64,000 bases of DNA, taken from Halorussus caseinilyticus. Lineage in GTDB: Archaea > Halobacteriota > Halobacteria > Halobacteriales > Haladaptataceae. Positions within the stretch are counted from its first letter, which is position 1; each line of letters starts with the position of its first letter. The notes below the pieces were generated by a model. That model had not been told where the DNA came from. It was given only the letters and a program-made list of their open reading frames with translations, and did no database searches. Below, in pieces: positions 25,431-34,732 of the stretch. The DNA is taken from the NCBI RefSeq assembly GCF_029338395.1, contig NZ_CP119809.1, positions 62,001 through 126,000 of the forward strand. The letters run 5' to 3'. Made by a program: the position numbers and the translations under genes.

Positions 25431-26387
25431 ATGGACTACCGCGAAGCTCTACTCCTGTGGGCCGCCCGCGAGACGGGGGTCCTCGAAGCCGTCACGACCG
25501 ACGCCGAGACGCCCGCGGAAGTCGCCGACGAGACGGGCGTCACCGAACGCGCCGCCCGCATCGTCCTCGAAGCGATGGCCGAGTTGGGCTATCTGGAAGC
25601 CGTCGGCGGCAGAGCCGCCGACGGCGACGACCGAACCGACATCCGCTACGAGATTACGAACCGCGCGCTCGGGTTCGTCGCCAAGGCCGACGTGCGCTCG
25701 GTCGGGCCGGTGCCCCACGCTCTCGACTGCGTGGACCGCTGGATTCGACTCCCGGAGACGATGAAGTCCGGCGAACCGCCCGCTCCGGAGGCGACTTCCG
25801 AGGACTGGACCACCAACTTCGTGGGCGCGATGGCCACCGTGGACGACGCCGCAGTCCGTGCCAGCGTCACCGCCGCGGTCCACCGGAACCCCGACGCAGA
25901 GCGCGTGCTGGACGCGGGAGGCGGACCGGGGGTCTTCTCGAAGGAGTTCGTCCGGCGGGGGTTCGACGTGACGCTCGTGGACCGACCCGACGTAATCGAC
26001 ATCGACCGGCAGTTTCTCGAACACGAACCCATCGAACTGGTCGAGGGCGACATCACCGACGAACTCCCCGAGGGTCGGTTCGGTCTCGTGTTCTGCTCGC
26101 GGGTCGCTCACGCGCTGAGTCCCGACGCGAACCGCCAGTTTCTCGCCGAGGCGTTCGACGCCCTCGAACCCGGCGGTTCGGTCGTGCTGACCGACAAGGT
26201 ACGGGACCGGGCCGACGACGCGGCGCTGTTCGGCGCGCACATGCTCGCCCAGACCGACGCGGGCGACACCTACACCGAAGACGAGTTCTCGGGATGGCTT
26301 CGGAACGCCGGGTTCGTGGACGTGGAAGTCCGGGACGTGCCGGGTCTCGACCAGCAAATCATCGCGGGACGGCGGCCGGGCGATTGA
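25431..26387 (+). CDS. Winged-helix plus SAM-dependent O-methyltransferase
   Basis: 318 aa. The N-terminal ~85 residues form a winged helix (LLLWAARETGVLEAVTTDAETPAEVADETG). The C-terminal half is a class I methyltransferase with VLDAGGGPGVFSKEF. This dimerising architecture is shared with plant and bacterial O-methyltransferases. Substrate unknown. It lies 25 bp after pcm and 26 bp before its paralog, probably one operon. Confidence 0.85.
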   Translation: MDYREALLLWAARETGVLEAVTTDAETPAEVADETGVTERAARIVLEAMAELGYLEAVGGRAADGDDRTDIRYEITNRALGFVAKADVRSVGPVPHALDCVDRWIRLPETMKSGEPPAPEATSEDWTTNFVGAMATVDDAAVRASVTAAVHRNPDAERVLDAGGGPGVFSKEFVRRGFDVTLVDRPDVIDIDRQFLEHEPIELVEGDITDELPEGRFGLVFCSRVAHALSPDANRQFLAEAFDALEPGGSVVLTDKVRDRADDAALFGAHMLAQTDAGDTYTEDEFSGWLRNAGFVDVEVRDVPGLDQQIIAGRRPGD

Positions 26388-26413
26388 AGTTCTCTCGTCA
26401 CCACGGGGGACGT

Positions 26414-27178
26414 ATGGACCTCGCGGTGCTGTGCGACGACATGGTCGATAGCCTCGAACACCCCTCGAAAGGGGTCGTCTCCAGCGAGAGCGTCAGCGCC
26501 GCGATGCGTGCGGTCCCGCGCCACGAGTTCGTCGAGGACGACCGACTGGCTTACGCCGACCGGTCTTTCGAGCATCGGGGCACCCGCGTCCTCGCGCCGA
26601 GTACCGCGGCCCGACTGCTGGAAGCCCTCGACGCCGGTGAGGGCGATTCGGTCCTCGTCGTCGGCGCTGGCGTGGGCTACACCGCCGCGGTCCTCGCGGA
26701 AATCGTCGGCGAACACAACGTCCACGCGGTGGACATCACCCGAAGCGTGGTGCTTGACGCCCGGCGCACCCTCGCGTCTGCGGGCTACGACGGCGTCTTC
26801 GTGGACTGTCGGGACGGGTCGGGCGGACTGCCGGAGTACGCGCCGTTCGACCGAATCCTCGTGGAAGCGGCCGCGGCCGACCCACCGCGACCGCTCGTGG
26901 AGCAACTCGCCTCGGACGGTAGACTGGTCATCCCGGTCGGGGTCGGCGAGCAGTCGCTGACCGCGATAGAGGGCGACGAGGTGGGCGACCAGAAGGGTCG
27001 TCCGCTCGGCACCGTGGCGTTCGCGCCGCTTCTCGTGGCGGGCGAGGAAGCCGACTCCATCGAGCGCAACCGGACCGTCCGCGAGGACCGCGAACGGGCC
27101 GAGCGTGCCCTCGAGCGCCGGACCGGGTGGGAGCGCGACTGGATAGACTGGGACGGCGACGAGGGCCTGTCGGACTGA
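26414..27178 (+). CDS. Second PIMT-family methyltransferase, divergent
   Basis: 254 aa. It shares AMRAVPRHEFV and the SAM motif VLVVGAGVGYTAAVLAEIVG with the first PIMT. The active-site segment reads HRGTRVLAPSTAARLLEAL instead of the usual GxxQTISxPxMVA, so the catalytic Ser/Thr region is altered and activity may differ. The C-terminus is extended and acidic. I chose the ATG at 26414 just after the preceding gene. Confidence 0.85.
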   Translation: MDLAVLCDDMVDSLEHPSKGVVSSESVSAAMRAVPRHEFVEDDRLAYADRSFEHRGTRVLAPSTAARLLEALDAGEGDSVLVVGAGVGYTAAVLAEIVGEHNVHAVDITRSVVLDARRTLASAGYDGVFVDCRDGSGGLPEYAPFDRILVEAAAADPPRPLVEQLASDGRLVIPVGVGEQSLTAIEGDEVGDQKGRPLGTVAFAPLLVAGEEADSIERNRTVREDRERAERALERRTGWERDWIDWDGDEGLSD

Positions 27179-27190
27179 TTCGCTCGGCCC

Positions 27191-27640
27191 TCAGTCCCGA
27201 ATTACGAGTATCGCGGTGTTCTCGCGCTCGTCGGCGTAGTCGCTTCCGGCGGGCGGTTTGATGCGCACCTCCAGCGTGCCCTCCTGCTGGTTCGGACCGA
27301 GTTCGGGGGCGACGTGGACGCTGACTTCGCCGTCCTCGTCGGTGGTCTCGGTCTCAACGTCGTCGAGGGTCGCCGTGCCACCGGTGACGACCACCGTCGC
27401 GTCCTCGACCGGTTCGCCGTCGGGGTCCACGACCACGATGTCGATGTCCTCGCTCTCGGGACCGATTACCGCGGGGTCGGGTTTCGCGTCGAGTTCAGCG
27501 ACGGTGAGACCGCCGACGCCCGACAGCATGTTCATCATCACGCCGAGGCTGGCGACGCCGACCACGAGGGCGATGACGAGACGGATTGGCAGGCCTTCGA
27601 TTGCGCGCGAGTCGGACCGGAATCGTCGGAAAGTTCGCAT
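27191..27640 (-). CDS. Pilin-like exported protein with Ig-like/carboxypeptidase-regulatory domain
   Basis: 149 aa. A charged N-terminus followed by one hydrophobic helix (LPIRLVIALVVGVASLGVMMNML) resembles type IV pilin-like proteins with a short positive leader. The extracellular part has a beta-sandwich repeat pattern DPDGEPVEDATVVVTGG and TDEDGEVSVHVAP typical of carboxypeptidase-regulatory folds. Converges with the PIMT paralog. Confidence 0.7.
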   Translation of the reverse strand: MRTFRRFRSDSRAIEGLPIRLVIALVVGVASLGVMMNMLSGVGGLTVAELDAKPDPAVIGPESEDIDIVVVDPDGEPVEDATVVVTGGTATLDDVETETTDEDGEVSVHVAPELGPNQQEGTLEVRIKPPAGSDYADERENTAILVIRD

Positions 27641-27777
27641 GGACGGGGTTCGTCCCGTTCTCCGATTTAAACCCTCGTCCGCTACGGTTCGTGTTGCCGT
27701 CGTCGCCGGTTCCGACCCTCACATCACCGCATCGACCTCCCGAAGGTTGAAGTACGGAGACGGGACGAACCCCGCCC

Positions 27778-28818
27778 GTGACCCACGTCCTCGGTCGCCG
27801 CGACCCCGAACCGTCCCGCGAAACCGCCGTCTCTGGCTCCCTCGGGACCTACCGCGCCCGCGACGGAAGCCCCGGCGCGCGGGTCCGCATCGACCTCGAC
27901 GGTCCCCACGCCGGACTCGTCGTCGGCAAACGCGGCTACGGGAAATCGTACACGCTCGGCGTTCTCGCCGAAGAAATCGTCCGCGCCGAAGGGGTCGTCC
28001 CGGTCGTCGCCGACACGATGGGCGTCTTCTCGTCGCTCGCGGACCTCGGCGCGAACGTCGTCGCACGCCCCCGCGTCACCGCCGACTCGCTCGCGCCGCG
28101 GGCGTGGTGTGACCTGCTCGGACTCGCGCCGGACGCCGCGACGGGCGCGCTGGTGTGGCAGGCCGCCGCCGGGCGCTCTACTCTCGACGGGATGCGCGCG
28201 TTCGTCGCCGACGCCGACACTAAGGCCGACCGCGCGACCCGCCGGTCGGCCGACAACCACCTCGCGCTGGCCGAGTCGTGGGGCGTCTTCGCGCCGGAGG
28301 GCCTGACCGCGAGCGACTTCGCCGAAACCCCGGCGGGGACCGTGCTGGACCTCTCGGGTCTCGACCCCGCGCCCGCGAACGCGGTCCTGCACGCGGTCGC
28401 AAGTGGTCTCTACGACTACTGCGTCCGCGAGTTCCCTCCCCGCCTCCCGTGGCTACTCGTGGACGAAGCCCACGCCTTCTTCGACGGCATCGCGGCCTCC
28501 GCGCTCCGGACTGCTCTCACGCGGGGCCGCCAGCCCGGTCTGAGCCTCGTCGCGGCGACTCAGCGACCGAGCGCGCTCCCGGCAGTCGCAGTCTCGCAGG
28601 CCGACCTCCTGCTGGCCCACCGCCTCACCTCGCGGGCCGACATCGACGCCCTCACGGAGGCCCGGCCGACCTACCTCACCTCGTTCGAAGCTCGCCTGCC
28701 CGACGCGCCCGGCGACGTTCTGCTCGTGGACGACGCCACCGAGAGCGTCCACGCGGTCCGGGTCCGCGAGCGCGAGACGCCCCACGGTGGCGACAATCCG
28801 AGCGCGAGCGACCGATGA
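27778..28818 (+). CDS. HerA/VirB4-like ATPase
   Basis: 346 aa P-loop ATPase with Walker A VVGKRGYGKSYTLGVL near residue 50, Walker B LPWLLVDEAHAFF and sensor region SLVAATQRPSALP. The order fits the HerA/FtsK superfamily; many haloarchaea carry such stand-alone proteins annotated as DNA-translocase-like. The start is GTG. It is divergent from the pilin-like gene and may be unrelated to DNA repair, as no nurA or mre11 lies nearby. Confidence 0.8.
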   Translation: MTHVLGRRDPEPSRETAVSGSLGTYRARDGSPGARVRIDLDGPHAGLVVGKRGYGKSYTLGVLAEEIVRAEGVVPVVADTMGVFSSLADLGANVVARPRVTADSLAPRAWCDLLGLAPDAATGALVWQAAAGRSTLDGMRAFVADADTKADRATRRSADNHLALAESWGVFAPEGLTASDFAETPAGTVLDLSGLDPAPANAVLHAVASGLYDYCVREFPPRLPWLLVDEAHAFFDGIAASALRTALTRGRQPGLSLVAATQRPSALPAVAVSQADLLLAHRLTSRADIDALTEARPTYLTSFEARLPDAPGDVLLVDDATESVHAVRVRERETPHGGDNPSASDR

Positions 28819-28884
28819 AAGCCCGCACCGACCCGCTCCGAAAGCCGTTTGCCCGTCGCCGCGCTGGTCTCCGACGAGTATCGA

Positions 28885-29301
28885 ATGTCGGAGACCGACG
28901 CTCACTCGGCGACCGAGGACCCGGGCGCTCGCTGGCTCGAACGACTCGAACCCCTTCTGCTCGTCGCGGTCGGCGGGTTCGCCGGGGCGATTCTCCGTCA
29001 CGCCGTCGCCGCGGCGTTCCCCGGCGGCTTTCCGTGGGGCACGCTCGCGGTCAACGTCGCGGGAAGTTTCGCGCTCGGCGCTCTCCTCTACGAGGCCGAG
29101 TTATCGGGCCGACTCAGCGCCGAGACCCGACTCGTCCTCGGTACCGGATTCCTCTCGTCGTTCACGACCTACAGCACCTTCGCGGTCCAGACCGCCGCGC
29201 TCTCGCCGACGTTGGCCGTCGCCAACGTCGGCGCGAACTACGCGCTCGGGTTCGTCGCCGTCCTCGCGGGACGCGCCGCGGTCGGGGAGGTGACGGGATG
29301 A
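28885..29301 (+). CDS. crcB1: Fluoride exporter CrcB/Fluc, subunit 1
   Basis: 138 aa with four membrane helices. Fluc motifs GGFAGAILRH, GTLAVNVAGSFALG and GFLSSFTTYSTFA are present. It exports fluoride passively as a dual-topology dimer. The ATGA overlap with the next crcB implies a heterodimer made from two fixed-topology subunits, as in other tandem-pair organisms. The N-terminus has ~25 acidic extra residues. Confidence 0.92.
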   Translation: MSETDAHSATEDPGARWLERLEPLLLVAVGGFAGAILRHAVAAAFPGGFPWGTLAVNVAGSFALGALLYEAELSGRLSAETRLVLGTGFLSSFTTYSTFAVQTAALSPTLAVANVGANYALGFVAVLAGRAAVGEVTG

Positions 29302-29648
29302 ACCCCTTCCTGCTGGTCGGCGCGGGCGGCGTCCTCGGCGCTCTCTCGCGGTTCGCGGTCGGGTCGCGGATACCCGACCGCCAGCGCGACACGCTCGCGG
29401 TCAACGTCCTCGGAAGTTTCGCTCTCGGCGCGCTGACGGCCGGACTCGCCGCCGACGCCGCCCTGTTGACCCTGTTCGGCACCGGGTTCTGCGGCGCGTT
29501 CACGACGTTCTCCAGTTTCGCAGTCGAGACGGTCGAACTCTACGAAAGCGGCGCGCGACAGGAAGCAATCGGAAACGCGGCGCTGAACCTCGTCGGCGCA
29601 CTGCTCGCGGTCGGACTCGGCGGATGGACGGCGACGGCGCTCGCCTGA
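29298..29648 (+). CDS. crcB2: Fluoride exporter CrcB/Fluc, subunit 2
   Basis: 116 aa, four helices, with GAGGVLGALSRF, DTLAVNVLGSFALG and GTGFCGAFTTFSSFA. Shorter than subunit 1 and lacking its acidic N-terminus. Overlaps crcB1 by 4 bp, so translational coupling is likely. No fluoride-riboswitch-like element was recognised upstream of the pair. Confidence 0.92.
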   Translation: MNPFLLVGAGGVLGALSRFAVGSRIPDRQRDTLAVNVLGSFALGALTAGLAADAALLTLFGTGFCGAFTTFSSFAVETVELYESGARQEAIGNAALNLVGALLAVGLGGWTATALA

Positions 29649-29673
29649 CTCCGACCGGCGACCCGTCCGCGGA

Positions 29674-29856
29674 CTACCGAAGGAGGTCCCACACCCACAG
29701 GCCGACGCCGAGACTCACGAGAACGATGCCCAGCGTCGAAGTGACGGGTTCGGGAACGAGAAACAGCAGGACGCCCACGAGCAAGAGCGCCGGAATCAAC
29801 TCCTCGTGCAGGAAGTTCCATCTGTCGGGAGGTTCGCCGTCGGCGTCCTCGCTCAC
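29674..29856 (-). CDS. 60-aa two-helix membrane protein
   Basis: MSEDADGEPPDRWNFLHEEL then two hydrophobic helices (PALLLVGVLLFLVPEPV and STLGIVLVSLGVGLWVWDLL). Good local codon use, convergent with crcB2. No family recognised; short membrane proteins of this kind are common in haloarchaea. Confidence 0.65.
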   Translation of the reverse strand: MSEDADGEPPDRWNFLHEELIPALLLVGVLLFLVPEPVTSTLGIVLVSLGVGLWVWDLLR

Positions 29857-29939
29857 GTCGAGGCGAACGACCGACTACCAGTTACGCTTTCGGGCGCGAG
29901 CGACTGACTCGTCGCTCACGAGTTGGCGTCGGAAGAAAG

Positions 29940-30012
29940 CGCCCGAGGCGGGATTTGAACCCGCGTCACAACCGTGACAGGGTTGTATGATGGGCCACTA
30001 CACCACCCGGGC
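29940..30012 (-). tRNA. tRNA-Asp (anticodon GUC), copy 1
   Basis: 73 nt on the minus strand. Acceptor GCCCGGG/CTCGGGC; anticodon stem CAACC/GGTTG around CTGTCAC, anticodon GTC; T arm GCGGG-TTCAAAT-CCCGC; discriminator G. Identical to the gene at 30735. Confidence 0.95.
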
Positions 30013-30143
30013 TTCCGAGTGCATACTATCCTTTCGCCGGGCTATATTAATGTATACCGATTTCTTTCTGTTTTGCCTTGTGTTATCACGGGCCGAAATC
30101 CGAACGCATCTTCTATCGAACGAGGAAGAGGCGACTGGAATAT

Positions 30144-30563
30144 TCACGATAACTCGCCGTCAAACTCGTATTCTTCGGCCCAGTTAATCGATGGGTGGTC
30201 TACGTCTGCTTCGAACCGGAGTTCCATTTTCTGCTCAGTCGCTTCTTCGATATCTATCCAGTAGAGCGTCTCGTTTGCTGGATATCTGACGACAAACGCA
30301 TCTACTTCACCGTAGTACGTGTCTTCGTGGTACTCTCCTTCTTTGGTGGTTTGCGAATGAGTGTTGAACCGCATCGTATTTTCTTTATTTCTCCATCCTG
30401 TTTTACACTGAATACGATACAAGTTCTTTCCGTCGTCCGCTATCAGGTCGTACTTGTCGTTATCTCCGAATGGGACCGAGACACTGTATCCGTTCGAAAT
30501 TAACTCGTGGATGACTTTCGCTTCGGTTTCGTCACCTTTGTCCTTCGAGTTGATGGTGCCCAT
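30144..30563 (-). CDS. PD-(D/E)XK homing-type endonuclease (I-Ssp6803I-like)
   Basis: 139 aa. The first half, KGDETEAKVIHELISNGYSV, SVPFGDNDKYDLIADDGKN and LYRIQCKTG, matches the PD-(D/E)XK group-I-intron endonuclease family (PDDEXK_5). Putative active residues are E14, D39 and the QxK pair Q52/K54, with spacing very like that I recall for I-Ssp6803I, an enzyme of a tRNA-fMet intron. It is probably a site-specific nuclease. It is the only gene between two identical tRNA-Asp genes, suggesting the tRNA-Asp locus as target. Codon use is AT-richer than its neighbours, supporting transfer. Confidence 0.8.
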   Translation of the reverse strand: MGTINSKDKGDETEAKVIHELISNGYSVSVPFGDNDKYDLIADDGKNLYRIQCKTGWRNKENTMRFNTHSQTTKEGEYHEDTYYGEVDAFVVRYPANETLYWIDIEEATEQKMELRFEADVDHPSINWAEEYEFDGELS

Positions 30564-30734
30564 CGCTGTTTCAAGTAGCCCGGCCTCTTGTATAATATCG
30601 GCTATTTAGTCGAAAAGGTGGTGGTTATTTTACCTGTACTGCGCGAACGCGCGGCTAACAGAGTTCAGTCTCTTCGTGAGGTAATTACTGGTTATAGAGC
30701 TACGACTTGTCGGAAGATATTTCACGGAAGAAAG

Positions 30735-30807
30735 CGCCCGAGGCGGGATTTGAACCCGCGTCACAACCGTGACAGGGTTGTATGATGGGCCACTACACCA
30801 CCCGGGC
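30735..30807 (-). tRNA. tRNA-Asp (anticodon GUC), copy 2
   Basis: Identical in sequence to 29940-30012, including 12 bp upstream and 10 bp downstream. It lies next to the divergent RNA polymerase operon and may be the ancestral locus. Confidence 0.95.
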
Positions 30808-30923
30808 TTCCGAGTGCATCTCTTCGTTGTCCCCGGTTTAACTTAAGGCTTCTCAAACGAGTCGGCCGCGTCACCGCGTCCCGTGTTTCGACTCCCTGCG
30901 ACACGTGCCCTTGCCCCAAACGA

Positions 30924-30930
30924 TTTATAC
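30924..30930 (+). promoter_or_regulatory. TATA-like element ahead of the RNA polymerase operon
   Basis: TTTATAC about 180 nt before rpoH. The 285-bp gap 30820-31104 holds no gene. The distance implies a leader of ~150 nt if this is the promoter. Confidence 0.3.
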
Positions 30931-31104
30931 CTCCGTGAAGTCGGTGACATTTGTGGGTATTCCCCGCGGTCACGTCCCGGCGGGGTGGGTCGAACAGTCA
31001 GCCGTGCGCGGGCTACTTAGCAAGTCTTAAATGAATTCCCTGTGTAATGCCCTGTAGTATCTCGTGATAGCCATTTCTCCCTCTTGCCAGACAACCCACC
31101 ACAC

Positions 31105-31332
31105 ATGGTAGACGTAAGCCAACACGACATGGTTCCGGACCACAGCGTCGTCGCCGACGAGGAGTTAGACGACGTGATGGAGGAGTACGACATCAAACCG
31201 ACCGACCTGCCGAAAATCAAGCGCACCGACCCCGCACTGCCGGACGACGCGGAGGTCGGTGACGTAATCAAAATCGTGCGAGATTCCCGAACGACAGACA
31301 CCGCGACGACCTACCGACTGGTGGTAGAATAA
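31105..31332 (+). CDS. rpoH: RNA polymerase subunit H (Rpo5)
   Basis: 75 aa, equal to the C-terminal domain of eukaryotic Rpb5. Typical text is [21 protein letters not shown] and [25 protein letters not shown]. Starts the operon; the ATG at 31105 fits the family start. rpoB'' follows after 2 bp. Confidence 0.96.
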   Translation: MVDVSQHDMVPDHSVVADEELDDVMEEYDIKPTDLPKIKRTDPALPDDAEVGDVIKIVRDSRTTDTATTYRLVVE

Positions 31333-31334
31333 TA

Positions 31335-32900
31335 ATGAACCGAGAAGACAGACGTGCCATCTCCCGAGAGTACTTCTCGAAGGAACGGCTCGCAGAACAC
31401 CACTACCGCTCGTTCAACAGCTTCCTGAACCGCGGCATGCAGGAAGTCGTAGACGAGAAAGGCACCATCGACACCGACATCGGTGACAAGGAAGACGAGG
31501 AGCCGGTCCACGTCGAGCTGGGCGACGTTCGAATCGTGACCCCGCGCGTGCGGGAGGCCGACGGGAGCGAAGAACTCCTCTACCCGCAGGAGGCCAGACT
31601 GCGAAACATCACCTACGCCGCGCCCGTGTTCATGGAGATGTCCATCGTCAAGGGCGAGGGCGAAGACGAACGCGTCGTGGACGCCACCGAGACCAAGGTG
31701 GGCCGGATGCCCATCATGGTCGGCTCCGAGAAGTGTAACATCTCGGGCTTCTCCGACGAGGAACTCGTCGAAATCGGCGAGGACCCCGCCGACCCCGGTG
31801 GCTACTTCATCGTCAACGGCTCCGAGCGAGTCCTGATGACGAGCGAGGACCTCGCGCCGAACAAGATTCTCGCGGAGTACGACACCAAGTACGGCGACGA
31901 GATTCAGGTCGCCAAGACGTTCAGCCAGCGCCGGGGCTACCGCGCGCTGGTGTTGGTCGAGCGCACCCGCGACGGCCTGCTCGAAGTGTCGTTCCCCTCG
32001 GTTTCGGGGAGCGTCAACTTCGTGACGCTGGTCCGGGCGCTCGGACTGGAGTCCGACGAGGAAATCGTCCACCGGGTGTCCGACGACCCCGAAATCGTGA
32101 AGTTCATGCTCGAAAATCTGGAGGCCGCCGACGTGCAGACCGAGGAGGAGGCCATCGAGTCCCTCGGCAAGCGCGTCGCCTCCGGGCAGGGCAAGAACTA
32201 CCAACTCAAGCGCGCCAACTACGTCATCGACCGGTACCTCCTGCCCCACCTCCACGAGGAGGGCGTCGAGGAGGAGGACGTGCGCATCAACAAGGCCTAC
32301 TACCTCTGTCGGATGGCCGAGGCGTGCTTCGAGTTGGCGCTCGAACGGCGCGAACCCGACGACAAGGACCACTACGCCAACAAGCGCCTGAAGGTCAGCG
32401 GCGACCTGATGAAAGACCTGTTCCGGACCGCGCTGAACAAGCTGGCTCGGGACGTGAAGTACCAGTTGGAGCGCGCCAACATGCGAAACCGCCAACTGTC
32501 GGTCAACACCGTGGTTCGGTCTGACGTGCTGACCGAGCGACTCGAACACCCGATTGCGACCGGCAACTGGGTCGGCGGGCGCTCGGGCGTCTCCCAACTG
32601 GTGGACCGCACCGACTTCATGGGGGTCCTCTCGCACCTCCGGCGACTCCGCTCGCCGCTCTCGCGGAGTCAGCCACACTTCGAGGCGCGGGACCTGCACG
32701 CGACCCAGTGGGGTCGCATCTGTCCCTCCGAGACCCCTGAGGGACCGAACTGTGGGCTGGTGAAGAACTTCGCGCAGGCGATGGAACTCTCCCAGAACAT
32801 CGAGGACGAACAGGGCCTGAAACGAGAACTGACTTCGATGGGTGTCGAAGGCATCCCCGGTATCGAAGGCGTCGAACCAACTGCAAGCGCAGACGACTAA
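31335..32900 (+). CDS. rpoB2: RNA polymerase subunit B'' (Rpo2N)
   Basis: 521 aa N-terminal half of the split archaeal second-largest subunit (protrusion, lobe and start of the fork). Family segments include [35 protein letters not shown] and [28 protein letters not shown] near the end. Split beta subunits are normal in haloarchaea. rpoB' starts one base after the stop. Confidence 0.96.
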   Translation: MNREDRRAISREYFSKERLAEHHYRSFNSFLNRGMQEVVDEKGTIDTDIGDKEDEEPVHVELGDVRIVTPRVREADGSEELLYPQEARLRNITYAAPVFMEMSIVKGEGEDERVVDATETKVGRMPIMVGSEKCNISGFSDEELVEIGEDPADPGGYFIVNGSERVLMTSEDLAPNKILAEYDTKYGDEIQVAKTFSQRRGYRALVLVERTRDGLLEVSFPSVSGSVNFVTLVRALGLESDEEIVHRVSDDPEIVKFMLENLEAADVQTEEEAIESLGKRVASGQGKNYQLKRANYVIDRYLLPHLHEEGVEEEDVRINKAYYLCRMAEACFELALERREPDDKDHYANKRLKVSGDLMKDLFRTALNKLARDVKYQLERANMRNRQLSVNTVVRSDVLTERLEHPIATGNWVGGRSGVSQLVDRTDFMGVLSHLRRLRSPLSRSQPHFEARDLHATQWGRICPSETPEGPNCGLVKNFAQAMELSQNIEDEQGLKRELTSMGVEGIPGIEGVEPTASADD

Positions 32901-32901
32901 C

Positions 32902-34728
32902 ATGAGTCAGGGACGAGAAGCGAAAGTATACGTGAACGGTAGTCTGGTCGGTACCCACCCCGACCCCGAACAGCTCGCAGAACAGGTCCGCCACGCACGT
33001 CGCCGCGGCGACGTGTCCGAGATGGTCAACGTCTCGGTCAAAGAGCGGACCCGCGAAGTCATCATCAACGCCGACGCGGGCCGCGCCCGCCGACCGCTCC
33101 TCGTCATCGAGGACGGCGAACCCCTCGCAACCGAGGAAGAAGTCGAGGCGCTCAAGAACGGTGACCTCGACTTCGAGGACCTCGTCGAGCGCGGGAAAGT
33201 CGAGTTCATCGACGCCGAGGAGGAAGAGGACATCTACGTCGCGGTGGACGAAGAACACCTCACGCCAGACCACACCCACCTCGAAGTGGACCCGCAACTC
33301 ATCTTCGGTATCGGTGCGGGCATGGTCCCGTACCCCGAACACAACGCCTCGCCCCGGATTACGATGGGGTCGGGGATGATAAAGCAGTCGCTCGGGCTTC
33401 CGGCGGCGAACTACCGCATCCGGCCTGACACGCGACAACACCTCCTACACTACCCGCAGCTCTCGATGGTCAAGACCCAGACCACCGAGCAAATCGGCTA
33501 CGACGAGCGACCCGCGGCCCAGAACTTCACGGTCGCGGTCATGTCCTACGAAGGGTTCAACATCGAGGACGCGCTGGTCCTGAACGGCGGGTCGGTGGAC
33601 CGCGCGCTCGCTCGCTCGCATTTCTTCCGGACCTACGAGGGCGAGGAACGGCGCTACCCCGGCGGTCAGGAGGACCGCTTCGAGATTCCGAGCGACGACG
33701 TGCGCGGCGCGCGCGGTGAGGACGCCTACACCCACCTCGACGAGGACGGACTCGTCAACCCCGAGACGCGGGTGGACGAGAACAGCGTCCTGCTCGGCAA
33801 GACCAGTCCGCCGCGGTTCCTCGAAGAACCCGACGACATGGGCGGTCTCTCCCCGCAGAAGCGCCGGGAGACCTCCGTCACGATGCGCTCCGGTGAATCG
33901 GGCGTCGTGGACACCGTGACCCTGATGGAGGGCGAGGACGGTTCGAAGCTCTCGAAGGTCTCGGTGCGCGACGAGCGCATCCCGGAACTCGGCGACAAGT
34001 TCGCGTCCCGGCACGGCCAGAAGGGTGTCGTGGGCCACATCGCGCCCCAAGAGGACATGCCGTTCACCGAGGGCGGCGTCGTCCCGGACCTCATCATCAA
34101 CCCCCACGCCCTGCCGTCCCGGATGACGGTCGGCCACGTGCTGGAGATGATTGGCGGGAAGGTCGGTGCGCTCGAAGGCCGCCGCGTGGACGGGACGCCG
34201 TTCACCGGCGAGGACGAGGAGGAACTCCGCGGCGGACTCGAAGAACAGGGCTTCAAGTCCTCCGGGAAGGAAATCATGTACTCCGGCATCACCGGGGAGA
34301 AAATCGAGGCCGAAATCTTCATCGGGACGATTTTCTACCAGAAGCTCTACCACATGGTGAGCAACAAACTGCACGCCCGTTCCCGCGGGCCGGTGCAGGT
34401 GCTGACCCGCCAACCCACCGAGGGGCGCGCCCGCGAGGGTGGTCTCCGCGTGGGTGAGATGGAACGGATGGTCCTCGTCGCGCACGGTGCCGCGCTGACG
34501 CTGAAAGAGCGCCTGCTGGACGAGTCCGACCGCGAGTGGATATACGTCTGTGGCGAGTGTGGCATGAGCGCAGTTGAGAACGTCGAACAGAACCGGGTCT
34601 ACTGTCCCAACTGTGACGAGGAGACCGACATCCACGAAGTCGAGATGTCCTACGCGTTCAAGCTTCTGCTCGACGAGATGAAAGCACTCGGCATCGCACC
34701 GCGACTCGAACTCGAAGACGCTGTTTAA
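32902..34728 (+). CDS. rpoB1: RNA polymerase subunit B' (Rpo2C)
   Basis: 608 aa C-terminal half of the second subunit, holding part of the active centre and the wall. Key pieces are [35 protein letters not shown] (active-site lysine and arginine region) and a zinc ribbon [10 protein letters not shown]...YCPNCDEE near the C-terminus. I start at [13 protein letters not shown] immediately after rpoB''. Confidence 0.96.
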   Translation: MSQGREAKVYVNGSLVGTHPDPEQLAEQVRHARRRGDVSEMVNVSVKERTREVIINADAGRARRPLLVIEDGEPLATEEEVEALKNGDLDFEDLVERGKVEFIDAEEEEDIYVAVDEEHLTPDHTHLEVDPQLIFGIGAGMVPYPEHNASPRITMGSGMIKQSLGLPAANYRIRPDTRQHLLHYPQLSMVKTQTTEQIGYDERPAAQNFTVAVMSYEGFNIEDALVLNGGSVDRALARSHFFRTYEGEERRYPGGQEDRFEIPSDDVRGARGEDAYTHLDEDGLVNPETRVDENSVLLGKTSPPRFLEEPDDMGGLSPQKRRETSVTMRSGESGVVDTVTLMEGEDGSKLSKVSVRDERIPELGDKFASRHGQKGVVGHIAPQEDMPFTEGGVVPDLIINPHALPSRMTVGHVLEMIGGKVGALEGRRVDGTPFTGEDEEELRGGLEEQGFKSSGKEIMYSGITGEKIEAEIFIGTIFYQKLYHMVSNKLHARSRGPVQVLTRQPTEGRAREGGLRVGEMERMVLVAHGAALTLKERLLDESDREWIYVCGECGMSAVENVEQNRVYCPNCDEETDIHEVEMSYAFKLLLDEMKALGIAPRLELEDAV

Positions 34729-34732
34729 AACA

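Larger units (their letters stand above)
29930..30819 (-). mobile_element. Candidate minimal mobile element: tRNA-Asp duplication carrying a homing-type endonuclease
   Basis: Two exact 95-bp direct repeats (29930-30024 and 30725-30819), each containing a whole tRNA-Asp gene plus ~10 bp on either side, bracket a 700-bp segment of visibly lower GC. The only gene inside is a PD-(D/E)XK endonuclease on the same strand as the tRNAs. No integrase, transposase or inverted ends are visible. Duplication of the complete tRNA, not just its 3' half, sets this apart from ordinary integrase attachment sites. Mobility is inferred. Confidence 0.65.

Noticed and set aside
25457-26413. A 5' extension of the second PIMT gene through the upstream methyltransferase
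   Set aside because: The in-frame upstream part is an Arg-rich shadow of the methyltransferase gene. The family start fits the ATG at 26414.
28860-28884. Fluoride riboswitch upstream of crcB
   Set aside because: The short leader has none of the conserved pseudoknot sequence I would expect.
29930-30819. Ordinary integrase island at tRNA-Asp
   Set aside because: No integrase gene, and the duplication covers the whole tRNA with upstream bases, not only the 3' part.
31311-32903. A 530-codon frame antisense to rpoB'' and similar long antisense frames over rpoA', EF-2 and EF-1alpha
   Set aside because: Long antisense frames are expected in GC-rich genes with strong third-position bias, and the sense genes are unmistakable.
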